From: Eucommia ulmoides
Lineage: Eukaryota > Streptophyta > Magnoliopsida > Garryales > Eucommiaceae
Assembly (NCBI GenBank): GCA_016647705.1
Contig: CM028333.1
Location: 23,678,243-23,742,242, forward strand
Length of the DNA: 64,000 bases
Direction of reading: 5' to 3'
The translations under genes were made by a program, and so were the position numbers. This document shows, in pieces, positions 51,420 through 63,448 of this stretch (position 1 is its first letter; each line of letters starts with the position of its first letter). Below the pieces are notes generated by a model, which had not been told where the DNA came from, searched no databases, and saw nothing but the letters and a program-made list of their open reading frames with translations.

Positions 51420-53736
51420 CTAAGTGATGAGTTCAAGACTAGCTGACATCTGGGAGATATGGATTTTCCGATTTGATTATCTTCCATGAGATAATATTGG
51501 TTTCCAAATATGAGTTGGAGAAATAGAAAACATGATCCTCATACTTGTTAAGCTTGTTGATCAAGTCACAGATCTTGGCCCTCTCTGCTTCGTTTTTCTC
51601 CACGAGTTTGTCCCGTTTTGCCTTGACAGTGTCAGTGAAAAGTTTGTGATAGTTGAAATCGGTGACTAAGTAACGCTTGCTCCTTTCGGTCTACTTCAAT
51701 TCTTCCCTAAGTCCATGGAGGTGAGACATCGCTTGGAAATGCGCCGCTTCCATGATGGAAAAAATAATGGTGGCTTCCTCTAGGGCATGGAGACGAGGAT
51801 GATCCTCCATGGCAGTTTTTGCCACTAGCATCAGGGAACGGAAATGATCTCCCTATTATATTTCATGTAATCTTTCAGACTGAATTATTTCGAAGGAATA
51901 AGGTTTGGTCCATGAAGTAGATGCTATGAGTGCAATTAGTGTAAAAAGAAAGAAGGAATAAGTACTCAAGAAACCAAGATTGAAGCAAAAAAAAAAGTGT
52001 TTGAACTTGTGAAAAGTTATCAATGCTTAGCCTGACTTTAAATATCCAGATGATCAAAGAGAGAGAGGAAACTGAAATGAAAAAAAGTGTACATTAAATG
52101 TGCGAGTGACGTGTGTTGACAAAAGACGTACTGTAAGTACACATTCGAGAATTAAAACAACGGCTACTATTTAAATATAGATCATGATGATAAAATGTTA
52201 TCATTACCAAAAATTAATTATAGACATGAAAAAAGAAAGATGAAAATACATCAGGGTAGGTCAGAGAGTGGCGTTCTGATCGGTAACGATTGGTTGGTCA
52301 GACATTAATGTGGCAGTAACGTTGGCTGGCAAAGCTTGATCCAGGTTTGGGGCTGAGCACTCCACTGGTACCTCGGAAGCTAACGTGGGTGAGGCCTCTT
52401 CGATATTTGCAATCTCTTCTTCGCCCTTGTCAGTGTTTTTTTCCTTCTGGCTCGTCCGCTAAGAATGAGAGATCCAGATCAAGATACTCCTCAGATACTC
52501 TCTGCTGACAATAAGAGAACCCTACCTTCTGGAGCTTCTTTGATTCACCTTGGAACACCTCCTAGAGGTTTTCGATAACTTGCTCATACTGTTTAGTCTC
52601 AGTTACTATCTTGGCCATGAGTCTCTCTACCTCTAGTCCTTGAGCAGCAGACTTTAGTTTCTCTTGATCCAGCTTAGCCGCTAGGCGATTTTTCTCAGTT
52701 TGCAGTTACTGGAAAACATATTCTTTCTCATGAAGAACATCATCTTTGGCTTGAAGAGTGGAATCCTTATCTTTGAGGTCGTCATCTTTTTTATCAATAA
52801 TCAGGTGAGCTAAGTTGATTTCCTCAGTCAAAGAATGGACATCATCCCTCAAGGATGTGCAATCTCCTCTCACAGCAGTGATCTTTGTCCTGAGTCCGCA
52901 GTTCTCTGAGTAATAGAGTTCGTTGCTTTTCTGCAAAGCCTCTTGTTGCTCATTAGTAGAGCGCAACTCTAATTCAAATCTCTCTTGGGAAGATCTCGCC
53001 AGTGCAAGGTCTGTCGCCAGACTAAGCTTTCTCATTTTCCAAGGCACAATTCTTTTCTTCTAGCTTGCTGAATTCTATCCGCTGATGCATAAGTTGGGCA
53101 TCCAACTTATTAGCGTCTTCTGCACAATTGACCATAGCAGACAACATGTGCATACACTACAACAGTAAAGCAAATGACAAAGGATTAACCACCAGCTTGA
53201 AACAGAAACTCAGAAGTTGTAAGAGTTACCTGGAGAAGTGCACAAATTATCATCCAGAATAGTTCTTCCTTGTTTTGACCCTCAGTCATCTCTTTGCCCT
53301 TGTCCCAAGATTTCTTGTACAAAAAATTGATAACGTCGTAAAAAATGGCACAATGACTTGGGACAAAGGGTCCAACCTCTTCAATAAGCTGGTACATTTT
53401 TTGCTTGGACATACCACGCCCACTACAGGTTCTCTGGCTGGTGGTGAGAGCTGGGAAAAGTTGGCGGTTAACAGAAGAGGGCTCAACTATAGGAAGGATT
53501 GTTGGAACGTCTGTCTCCCTCACAGTAGGTTCTGGCTCACTAACCTTTGGTGTGGTAAGAGCCGAAATTGGTAGGACCATCACTAAAATCACCATGTGCC
53601 TACGAATACTTAAAGGTTGAGAGTCGTCGTCAGAATCGATAACCTCTTGAACAGTAGGCTGAGGAGGTGGGTTAATAATAGGCTGAATGGAAGGATGAAC
53701 TACGTGGCTGACCTCTAATTCAACATAGGGCACAAC
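51420..53736 (-). pseudogene. Antisense ORF of Tat-like element 2 (coiled-coil protein), broken
   Basis: Convergent to the integrase. Pieces in reading order: 53730-53185 contains an acidic Pro-rich N-terminal linker (EPTVRETDVPTILPIVEPSS) and SKQKMYQLIEEVGPFVPSHC. 53047-52706 is a charged coiled coil (RFELELRSTNEQQEALQKSN, DDLKDKDSTLQAKDD). 51850-51420 continues with HGLREELK, FTDTVKAKRDKLVEKNEAER and KICDLINKLNKYEDHVFYFS. Stops and frame changes separate them. A large coiled-coil C-terminus after the gypsy-type domain is how plant Tat-lineage antisense proteins look. The function is unknown. Confidence 0.6.
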
Positions 53737-53807
53737 TGTCACACCCCTCTCGGGGCCCCCATCGCCCAAGGTCGGACGTGACACCGATTTGACGTCACCT
53801 GACTAGT

Positions 53808-53886
<79 letters not shown>

Positions 53887-54950
53887 CCGCTACACATTTT
53901 TTTTCTCAAAAACTATAATATATTTACCCATTTCAAAATTTGGGAATACACAAGTCCCAAATATTTGCAACAAAAGCACAAAAACAATTGAACTAGATCT
54001 AACGAGAAGACAATTATGATATAGTCGGATAACAAAAACTATTTTCCATATTTAAAAATTTATTTGATTCGTATAACGTTATAAAACCGTTCATTTTAAT
54101 AACTATTTTTTTTTTTCACAATTTATACAAAATATAATTTGTCAATTTATATAGAAAACAGTACACTCAACTCGATTTTCGCACTACCAAAACACTGCCG
54201 TCAAACGACTACGTGGACGGCGGCACCTATGAATCGAATAGCGATAGGACCTAAATTAATAATTTATTTAAAATAAACCTAATATGTGATGCATGGCCCT
54301 AAAATGCACAATTTCTCATTCCCCAAATTTTGATTATACAAAATTACTACACACCTCATTTTCTATGTCAATATTAATTGTTACGTAAATTATTGTAGTA
54401 ACGATTACAAAAATTTCGTGTTAATAATTTAATTCGTAGAAAAATATTAATCGACTATTAAATTTTTTTATAAGTCGACGAAATACTAAAAATTGTCGTT
54501 TTAATAAAATTTTCAAATTTTATTTTAAATTGTATTCTTCGCAAATTAGATATTTCTATACCGACTATATTTCTCGAACCCACTATATATATTTTTGACA
54601 TATAAATATACATGTATATATGTCCACATAACTAGTCCCATGAATCGAACGTGTGATATATTTTATTTTAACATTATATATATATATGAAGCCATGCATT
54701 AACCAAAACAAAAACAAAGAGGAAAACTTATAGAGAATGATGGCCGAGCCGTGAAAAGGTGTGTATATATATTTATATACATACACACGCACCTTTTGTG
54801 CTGCCCAACAAATGGACAACACACAACCTTTGTTATATAATTATTTTATTTTATTTATTTATTATTATTATTTTTTTTTGGCTTTGGATCCCTATCCACG
54901 ATTAGGTTAGTTACTTTTTTTTTTTTTTTAATCTTTATCTCAATAGAGTA

Positions 54951-54995
<45 letters not shown>

Positions 54996-55189
54996 AATTA
55001 TATTAATCTCCCCCAATTATCCTTAAGTTATCACTTAAGTCCAAAATCTAAAATTAACATTTTAAAATTGCTAATTGACCCCTAAATTTTTAAAATAAAT
55101 ATTAAATAACACAATGCACCCCGTTATTTTCTAAATGTTCTAAAATGCAACTAAAAAAATAAGGCACATGGAACACATCGGGTCTTACA
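53737..55189 (-). repeat. Chromovirus 3' LTR (short version)
   Basis: It starts TGTCACACCCCT and ends GTCTTACA (plus-strand reading). It is colinear with 59880-61765 but lacks about 0.6 kb present there (60140-60745). The inside polypurine tract (minus strand TAGGGGAGAAGGTT, 55190-55203) marks it as the 3' LTR. Compound (TA)n(CA)n microsatellite at 53816-53882 and (ATT)n at 54950-54994. Confidence 0.92.
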
Positions 55190-55234
55190 AACCTTCTCCC
55201 CTAAAAGAAATTTTGTCCCGAAATTTTAGTTACC

Positions 55235-58200
55235 TTAAACGAATAAATGCAGATATTTATTACTCAACTCATCTTCTCGTTCCCACGTCGCTTCCTCTAC
55301 CGAGTGACTGTGCCAGAGCACTTTCACCAATGGAATCGTTTTCGTTCGTAATACTTGATCTTTACGGTTTAAAATCTGGACTGACTCCTTAACGTATGTC
55401 AAATCCTCTTTCAATTCGATTGGTTGAGAAGTCAACATATGCGAAGGGTTTGACACATATTTCCTAAGCATTGACACGTGGAAAACATCATGCAATCTAA
55501 ACAGTTCTGGTGGTAGGGCTAATCAATAAGCCATCGTGCCGACTCGTTCTAGAATCTCGTATGGCCCGATATACCTCAGACTTAGTTTTTCTTTCTTCCC
55601 AAATCTCATTATGCCCTTCCACGGGGATATACGTAAAAACACATGATTACCCACTTCAAATTCTAACTCCCACCTACACTTCTCAGCATATGGTGCAATC
55701 TCGATTGTCGAATGGTAGCTGTTATTGTAGGCAAATTCCATCAATGTTAAATGATCATCCCAGCTACCAAGAAATTCTAGAACACGACCCCTCAACATAT
55801 CCTCCAACGTCTGAATTGTACGCTTTGATTGGCAGTCAGTCTGAGAATGGAAGGTTGTGCTGAATTTTAGCTTGGTATCCATGGAAACTTGAATACTCGA
55901 CCAAAATTTTGAAGTAAATCTCGGATCTCTATCCGACACTATGGAAATCGGTGCGCCATGAAATCGGACAAGCTCGTCAATATATAGTTTGACATACTTA
56001 TCCAGAGCGTACGTTGTCTTTACGGTCAGAAAATTAGCAGACTTGGTGAGCCTATCAACAATTACCCAAATGGAATTATGTTCCTTTTGAATACGAGGTA
56101 ATCCCGAAACAAAATCTATCGTGATATGTTCCCATTTCCACTCTAGAATAAGTAGAGGCTGCAATAACCCATTTGGACGTTAGTGCTCAATCTTGACTTG
56201 CTAACAAACGAGACACTTGGCAACAAATTCAACAATTTTCTATTTTATTCCATTCCACCAATAGTGTTCTCACATATCCCGATACATTTTGGTACTACCT
56301 GAGTGCATTGCGTATGCTGAGTTATGCGCTTCTTCCAAAATCTCTTTTTTCAAATTGGCGTTATTAGGCACACACAATCTATTTTCAAACATCAAGGATT
56401 TATCATTATCCCAGACGCTATAGTCGGCTCTCTGACTATTCTTTACTTCATCCCTGATCTTTCCCAATTGGCCATCTGTTTTTTGCGCTTCAACAATACG
56501 GTCGATTAATGTCGGTCTCAAAGTTAAAGTCGCAAGTAACGCTGCTGTCTGACCAACCACCAACTGAACTCCTAGAAATCTCAGCTTGGCGTATAAATTA
56601 GTGTTAACAACTTGAAGGTGTGCAATTGAACCTGCCGATTTGTTACTCAGCGCATCTGCTACAACATTGGTCTTTCCAAGATGATAGTGGATGGTGCAGT
56701 CATAATCCTTGATAAACTCTATCTAATGTCTCTGCCTCAAATTTAATTCCTTCTGCGTAAATAAATATTTCAAACTCTGGTGATCAGTGTATATTTCGCA
56801 AGTCTCACCATACAGATAATGTCTCTAGAGCTTCAAGGCAAACACAATTACCACTAACTCCAAATTATGTGTCAGGTAGTTACGCTCATGATTCTTTAAT
56901 TGCCAGGAGACATATGTAATCACATGATCATATTGCATCAGTACATACCCTAGCCCTTAGTGTGAAGCATCACTGTAAATCACAAAACCTCCACCTTCTA
57001 TCGGGAAAGAGAGTATTAGCGCAGATATCAATCTACTTTTTAGCTCCTGAAAACTTTGTTCACATTTGTCTGTCTACTCAAATTTAGATTCTTTGCGGGT
57101 CAATCGAGTTAACGGGCCAACTATAACAGAAAATCCATGTACAAACCGACGATAATAACCCGTCAATCCTAAGAAACTTCGAACCTCGGTCACACTTTTC
57201 GACCTTTCCCATTGAACAACAACTTCTACTTTCTTTGGGTTAATTTGAATACCATCCCCCGAGATAACATGCCCCAAGAATACAACTCTGTCTAACCAAA
57301 ACTCACATTTACTTAATTTTGCATACAACTATTTCTCTCGCAAAATCTGCAACACAATCTTGAGATGCTCTGTATGTTCTTCTTTATTTTGGGAATAGAT
57401 CAATATATCATCAATGAACACGATAATAAACTAATCTATATAAGGCTGGAAGATCCGATTCATCAAATCCATAAAGGCAGCGGGGGCATTCGTCAATCCA
57501 AACGACATAACTAGAAATTCATAATGCCTATACCTCGTACGAAACGTCGTCTTCGACATATCAATGTCTCTAACTTTTAGCTGATGATATCCCGATCGAA
57601 GATCTATTTTGGAAAACACTTTGGCCTTCTGCAATTGGTCGAACAGATCATCAATTCTATGCAATGGGTATTTATTACGAACCCTTACCTTATTCAATAG
57701 CTTGTAATCAATACACATCCTCAGCGTGTCATCCTTCTTCTTCACAAACAATATTGGGGCTCCCCAAGGAAAAACACTAGGTCTCATAAACCTGCGGTCC
57801 AACAGATCTTGCAATTGAATCTTCAGTTCCTTTAGCTCGGTATGCGCTATACGATAAGGTGGAATTGATATAGAAGAAGTTCCTGGAAGTAACTCGATAG
57901 TGAATTCAATTTTCCTATCCACTGGCAACCCTAGAAATTCTTCTGGAAATACATCGAAAAAATCCCCGATCACTGTAATATCTGTCACCTACAGCTCATT
58001 CTGACTGGTGTCAATCACATGCACGAGGTATCCCTGGCATCCCTTCTTAAATAATTTCCTGACCTCCAGAACTGAAATCAAACTAACAGGAGTGATGATT
58101 CTGTCCCCCGAAAATACAAACTTTGGTTCGCTTAAAACCCAGAAAGTAACTTCATTTTTAAAACAATCCACCGTGGCATGATAACTGGATAGCAATTCCA

Positions 58201-59674
58201 TACCTAGTATCATATCAAAATCGTGAATACTCAGGGATAATAGATCCACCAACAATTCTCTATCACCAATACAAAGCGGATTATCTTTATACACACTATC
58301 TATCGACACAAACTCACCCATAGGAGTAGAAATAATAATATTATATAATAGAGAAGTAGAAAATTTATCTACATGCATCATAAAAGTCGTCGAAACAAAT
58401 GAATGAGTAGAACCGGAATCAATAAGTATACGTGCATTTCTATCATATAAAGACACGATACCTATAACCACATCTGGGGTGGCCTGGGCATCCTGTCGGG
58501 TTATAGAAAATACATGACCTCGAGTCGGAGGTCTACCAGCCGATCCTCTACCACACCCCTGAACACTGTTAGGGCCAGCACTACCCATACTGCTCACAGA
58601 TGGTGTAAATATAACAACAGATTTCGGACAATTCAGAGATATGTGACTCGGCTCGTGACAACGAAAACATATTAGGCCTCATATGGGATAGTCCCTAGCA
58701 AAATGATCCGGTGATCCACATTGATCGCAAATAGATGTCCCAGCTCGACTAACCGGCTGACTCCTACCCTTCCCTCATTGGCCAACACTCGGTCCGGACA
58801 CATTCTGCTGTCACCCAAAGTATGATTGCTGTGGACCCCGGCTCCTAGCGGATTGATCGGTTGTTGGAGCCCGAGCAAGTGGCGGTCGAACTACAGCTCC
58901 TCGAGAAGTGCCACTTGGATATCTACCAAATGACTCGAATCTACTATTCTTATACTGCTCACGGTTCTTGGCTGCTTCCCATACATTCATCTCTATTAAT
59001 TTTGCCGTGTTTACCAATTCTGCACAACTTTTAATCTGTCTGGCCATCAACTTGGAACGTATTTCTAAAGTGAGTCCTTTTTAGAATCGTCTGTTTTTTG
59101 TTTCTTCCGTTTTCACCAAATTAGAGGCAAAGAAAGACAGGGCATCGAACTTATTTTCATATTGCAGAACAGTCATCTTCTCCTATTTTAGTGATATGAA
59201 TTCCTCCTCCATCTAGAACCGATAGGATTCAAGAAAATATTTTTCATTAAACACCGCAATGAATCGATCCCAAGAAATCTCCTCGCCTGGAACTGAAATT
59301 AACCTCTTCATTTTCTCCCACCAATGTTTAGCCTCTTTCTTCAACTGAAAGGTGGCAAGAGAAACTCGACTGTCATCAGTAATTCCTATGGCCTTAAATA
59401 TGTACCCCACGCTCTTCAACCAATTCTCAACATCAACAAGACCCACAGTTCCCGTAAAAGCCGGAGAGTCCAATTCATTGAATCTCTTTACGAGTTCCGC
59501 CTAAGAAGTTACTATGTCAGTTTGGGCCTTTGGGACTTTCATTATTTTTGCCTGATACTTAGTCAGTTGCGCAACAGCCTATAAAATTCGCTCAATGGCA
59601 TCCAATCTTTCCTATGTCCTATCCCTATTCTTCTGGGATCCAGTACTCCCAGTACTCTCATTTTCACGCTCCAT
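55235..59674 (-). pseudogene. Chromovirus Gag-Pol polyprotein, one frame with many stops
   Basis: Start Met 59674 (MERENESTGSTGSQKNRD). All domains lie in one frame over about 1,480 codons. Gag: VENWLKSVGYIFKAIGITDD, WWEKMKRL. Zinc knuckle CFRCHEPSHISLNC (canonical C-x2-C-x4-H-x4-C). Protease [46 protein letters not shown] and [10 protein letters not shown]. RNase [16 protein letters not shown]. Integrase CLVC zinc, WEHITIDFVSGLP, VSDRDPRF. In HSQTDCQSKRTIQT the usual catalytic Glu of QSERT is Lys. Tail HDVFHVSMLRKYV and VEEATWERED. Stops replace expected Gln (e.g. CLVC-stop-QV), Trp and Arg (AY-stop-LALPP). Inactive. Confidence 0.93.
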
Positions 59675-59879
59675 ACTCAAAATCTGAAACGAAATTTAAT
59701 AAGCAATAGGGCTAACAGACAAACAACAGTGCATGACAAAAATGTACTATATAATCCAATAAAATAACTACCACCCACGTGCTGAACCTACCTATCGATA
59801 CCCTATCTCATGGTTCGCTACTGATTAGACAATCTGGCACGTCTACAGAACCTATAACCTAAGCTCTAATACCAAAAAG

Positions 59880-59966
59880 TGTCACACCCCTCCCTGGTCC
59901 CCCATCGCCCAAGGTCGGACGTGACACCTATTTGACGTCACCTGACTAGTCATCAAATATACATAC

Positions 59967-60029
<63 letters not shown>

Positions 60030-61765
60030 CCGCCACACATTGTTTTTTTCAAAAACTATAATATATTTACCCATTTCAAAATTTGAGAATACACATGTCC
60101 CAAATATTTGCAACAAAACCACAAAAACAACTAAACCTTCCATGGTTTACATCTGAACAGCCAACTCACCAAAACGACACCCCCTCCTGACTCTACCTAA
60201 TGCCAGTAGTAGATCCACTCCTAGCTGCGGCACTTGAAACCAAATATTTTATCGATGTACTATCTTCATAATATAAAAGTATTTTATGGATCAAGCATAA
60301 TTATCAATTACCAAGTTTCAAAATATAATATAATATAACCGCATACCAAGCCGAAATGAAATTCCACTGCTATCATTGCAATAAGATAATATATTTAAAT
60401 CAACAAATCCCAACATTTCGACATATAATAAAATATCGCACTTATATTTTCTACTAGCCATAGGATCGTTTTACCTCATGATCGGGAGTTATGACGGTAC
60501 CGTAACTTGTACAACTGTGCCATCTAAAGTGACTATCAATGCCAGAGCCATTTAATATCCCCAATGGTAGGGCAACCACTCGCAGGATTTGCACTCCTGA
60601 CAGGTCCACATATATCCACTCTGTAGGACTTACCTGACAGGTAACAATATATCCACCTTGTAGGACTTGCCTAACATGTAACAACCAATATCCACCCTAT
60701 AAGTCTTGCCTGACCGGTAATCCACATCTAGCAGGACATGCCCTCCTGACGAGAAGACAACTATGACATAGTCGGATAACAAAAACTATTTTCCATATTT
60801 AAAAATCTACTTGATCCGTATAATGTTATAAAACCGTTCATTTTAATAACTATTTTTTTTCACAATTTATACAAAATATAATTTTTCAATTTATATAGAA
60901 GACAATACACTTACCTCGATTTTCGTACTACCAAAACACTGCCGTCAAACGACTACGCGGGCGGCAGCGCTTGTGAACCTAACAACGATAGGGCCTAAAT
61001 TAATAATTTATTTAAAATAAACCTAATATGTGATGCGTGACCCTAAAATGCATAATTTCTCTTTCCCCAAATTTTGATTATACAAAATTACTACACACCT
61101 TATTTCCTATGTCAATATTAATTGTTACGTAAATTATTGTAGTAACGATTACAAAAATTTCGTGTTAATAATTTAATTCGTAGAAAAATATTAATCGACT
61201 ATTAAATTTTTTTATAAGTCGACGAAATGCTAAAAATTGTCGTTTTAATAAAATTTATAACTTTTATTTAAATTGTATTCTTCGCAAATTAGATATTTCT
61301 ATACCGACTATATTTCTCGAACCCACTATATATATTTTTTACATATAAATATATATATGTATATATGTCTACATAGCTAGTCCCATGAATCGAACGTGTG
61401 ATATATTTTATTTTAACATTATATATATATGTGTGTGCGTGTGTGTGTGTGAGAGAGAGAGAGAGAGAAAGTATATATATATATATATACACACACCTTT
61501 TGTGTTGTCCAACAAATGGACAACACACGTGTGTTGTCTTTTTTTATAAGAAGACAACACATAACCTTTGTTTATAGAATTATTTTATTTTATTTATTTA
61601 TTTATTGGCTTTGGATCCCTATCCACGATTAGGTTAGTTACTTTTTTTTTTTTAATCTTTATCTCAATATATTATCTCAAATGATACAATGCACCCCGTT
61701 ATTTTTTAAATATTTTAAAATACAACTAAAAAAAATTATGCACATGGAACACATCGAGTCTTACA
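59880..61765 (-). repeat. Chromovirus 5' LTR (long version)
   Basis: 1886 bp, TGTCACACCCC to GAGTCTTACA. It includes the 0.6-kb segment (about 60140-60745) missing from the other LTR. That segment contains three or more diverged copies of CCTGACAGGT/GGACTTGCC-type words (60590-60750). Related sequence occurs at 44600-44760, 47150-47600 and 62580-62790, which argues that the short LTR suffered a deletion rather than this one an insertion. (TA)n(CA)n at about 59957-60025. Confidence 0.92.
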
Positions 61766-62100
61766 ACAATAGGACGATGGGTTGCCGGTCCGACAGTAGC
61801 AGTGGCAGTAGTCTGGGATGATGATTGTCCAGTTGTCCTAGCAGACTTCTTCGTAAGCCTCTTTCTCTTCTTGGTTCTAAGTTGTAGCCCAACCAATGCA
61901 TTAAGTTAAGATGGATCCATTTCCGGTTTGACGAATGGATGATAGGATAGGACTTTGTACTAATGCTCCTCTGGGATCAACAACCTCCTTAACTCCCTTT
62001 TAGCTCTGGCTGTAAGGCCAAGGCTTTTGCAGAGAAGAAATTGTACTATTATTGCCAGTCCCTTACTTCAACTGGAAGGTCGATGAGAAAAGAAAATTTC
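61766..62100 (-). pseudogene. Antisense ORF of Tat-like element 2, displaced N-terminal part
   Basis: Beyond the chromovirus insertion the minus strand contains coding-like pieces KFSFLIDLPVEVRDWQ and, after a stop, AKALALQPELKG. This is where the element's antisense ORF should continue upstream. The assignment rests mainly on position and composition. Confidence 0.45.
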
Positions 62101-62133
62101 TTAGGGAAAAATAGTAATATCTCCCAAGATTGG

Positions 62134-63320
62134 TGTAAATTACACATTATACCCTTAATTTTTGAGTCATTTAACCATTTTTGATTCAGAGCTTTACTTG
62201 AAATTAATTCTTTGCTAGCTGTTTATGAATCTTACCAGTTTGTGTAATCTTGGTCAAAGTTTTATTCTACCAAGACAAAAGTTAATAACAAATAGAATTA
62301 TATTGACTAGGTACACTTATTAGCTAACCGAACTAAAAATTTAAGTAAAACTCGGTAAGTAGTGGGTTAGTAATGGATCATAAGATTTGACATTAAATTG
62401 AAAGTATCAATTTAAAACTGTTTACTATTTTCTATATAAATTATCAAATTATATTTTTGTATTAAATTGATTTTATTTTTTTTAATGAAAATGAATAGTT
62501 TTATGGTATTAAATGGATCAAGTAAAACTTTTAAACGTGGAAAATGATTTCTATTATCCTACTATCATAGTTGTCTCGTCAGGAGGGCATGTTCTGCTAG
62601 ATGTGGTTGGTCCTTACAAAATGGCATGTCCTGTAGAACGTTGTTGTTATGACTTGACAGGAGGGCATGTCCTGTAAGACGTTGTTGTTGTGACATGATA
62701 GAAATGGCCCTAGCACTGATAGTCACCTTAGATGACATAGTTATACAAGTTATGGTACCGTCATAACTCCTGATCTTGAGGTGAAACGATCCTATGGCTA
62801 GTAAGAAAATATGTGTGCAGTATTTTATTATATATCAAAATCATTTAATTGGTTAATTTAAAAGCATCATATTATTGTAATGGTAGCAGTGAAATTTTAT
62901 TTCGGCTCAATGTGCGGTTATATTTATATTATGTTTGGAAAGTGATATTTGATAATTATACTTGATCCATAAATTATTTCTATATTATGAAGACAGTAGA
63001 CCGATAAAATTATTTGGTCTCAGGTACCTCAGTTAGAGACGGGTCCACTGTTGGTGCAAGGTAGAGTCAGAGGAGGTAGTGAGTTTTATTTTGGAGGCTG
63101 TTAGGACAATTGTTGTGAGTGCGTAATTGAAATATTTTGTCGTCTTGTTACAAAATAAGCGACTTTGTATAAAAGCTAAATTTTTAAATTGGAAAAGTAT
63201 ATTATTATTATTTTATCAGAGTAACGCAACGGAAGCGTGGTGGTATAGTAGTTTGTGGTTTGACTTTATTTCTCCTTGGGAGAAACCTAGTGACGGCCCT
63301 AAAAAATTAGGTCCTTACAA
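62134..63320 (+). mobile_element. Solo LTR of a chromovirus-related family
   Basis: It starts TGTAAATTACAC and ends GGTCCTTACAA. ATTGG flanks both sides (62129-62133, 63321-63325). The interior is homologous in reverse to the 60140-60745 segment of the chromovirus LTR (CAGGAGGGCATGTCCTG, ATGGTACCGTCATAACTCC, GAAACGATCCTATGGCTAG). Its last 30 bases resemble the end of LTR B (GATGGCCCT/GACGGCCCT then TTACA). No coding sequence. Confidence 0.7.
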
Positions 63321-63448
63321 ATTGGAAATAAGGAATATAAAGAAAAGTTATGCGACCAAAAGATCAGGGGACGACGAGAACTTACACGAAATGGAAATGA
63401 TATTTCGTCTTTCTTCTCTTGAATTATCACGAAAGTTAAGAGAGAAAA

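Larger units (their letters stand above)
53737..61765 (-). mobile_element. Full-length Ty3/gypsy chromovirus (Tekay/Del-like), coding-damaged
   Basis: The LTRs (1453 and 1886 bp) enclose a single gag-pol frame. A primer-binding site TGGTATTAGAGCTTAGG (minus strand, about 59859-59876), complementary to initiator-Met tRNA, adjoins the 5' LTR. A polypurine tract adjoins the 3' LTR. The flanks ACAAC (53732-53736) and ACAAT (61766-61770) match at 4 of 5, a near-perfect duplication. The C-terminal ELKEDLTYVKESV and PLVKVLWHSHSVEEATWE segments are the chromodomain-associated tail of Tekay/Del elements. It is inserted in the antisense ORF of Tat-like element 2. Confidence 0.93.

Noticed and set aside
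53275-53574. 99-codon plus-strand ORF
   Set aside because: It is opposite the better-supported antisense ORF (minus) of Tat-like element 2.
55510-55863. 117-codon plus-strand ORF
   Set aside because: It is the reverse strand of the chromovirus integrase region; a shadow.
59859-59876. Initiator-Met tRNA gene-like sequence
   Set aside because: Only the 18-base primer-binding complement is present next to the LTR; no tRNA cloverleaf.
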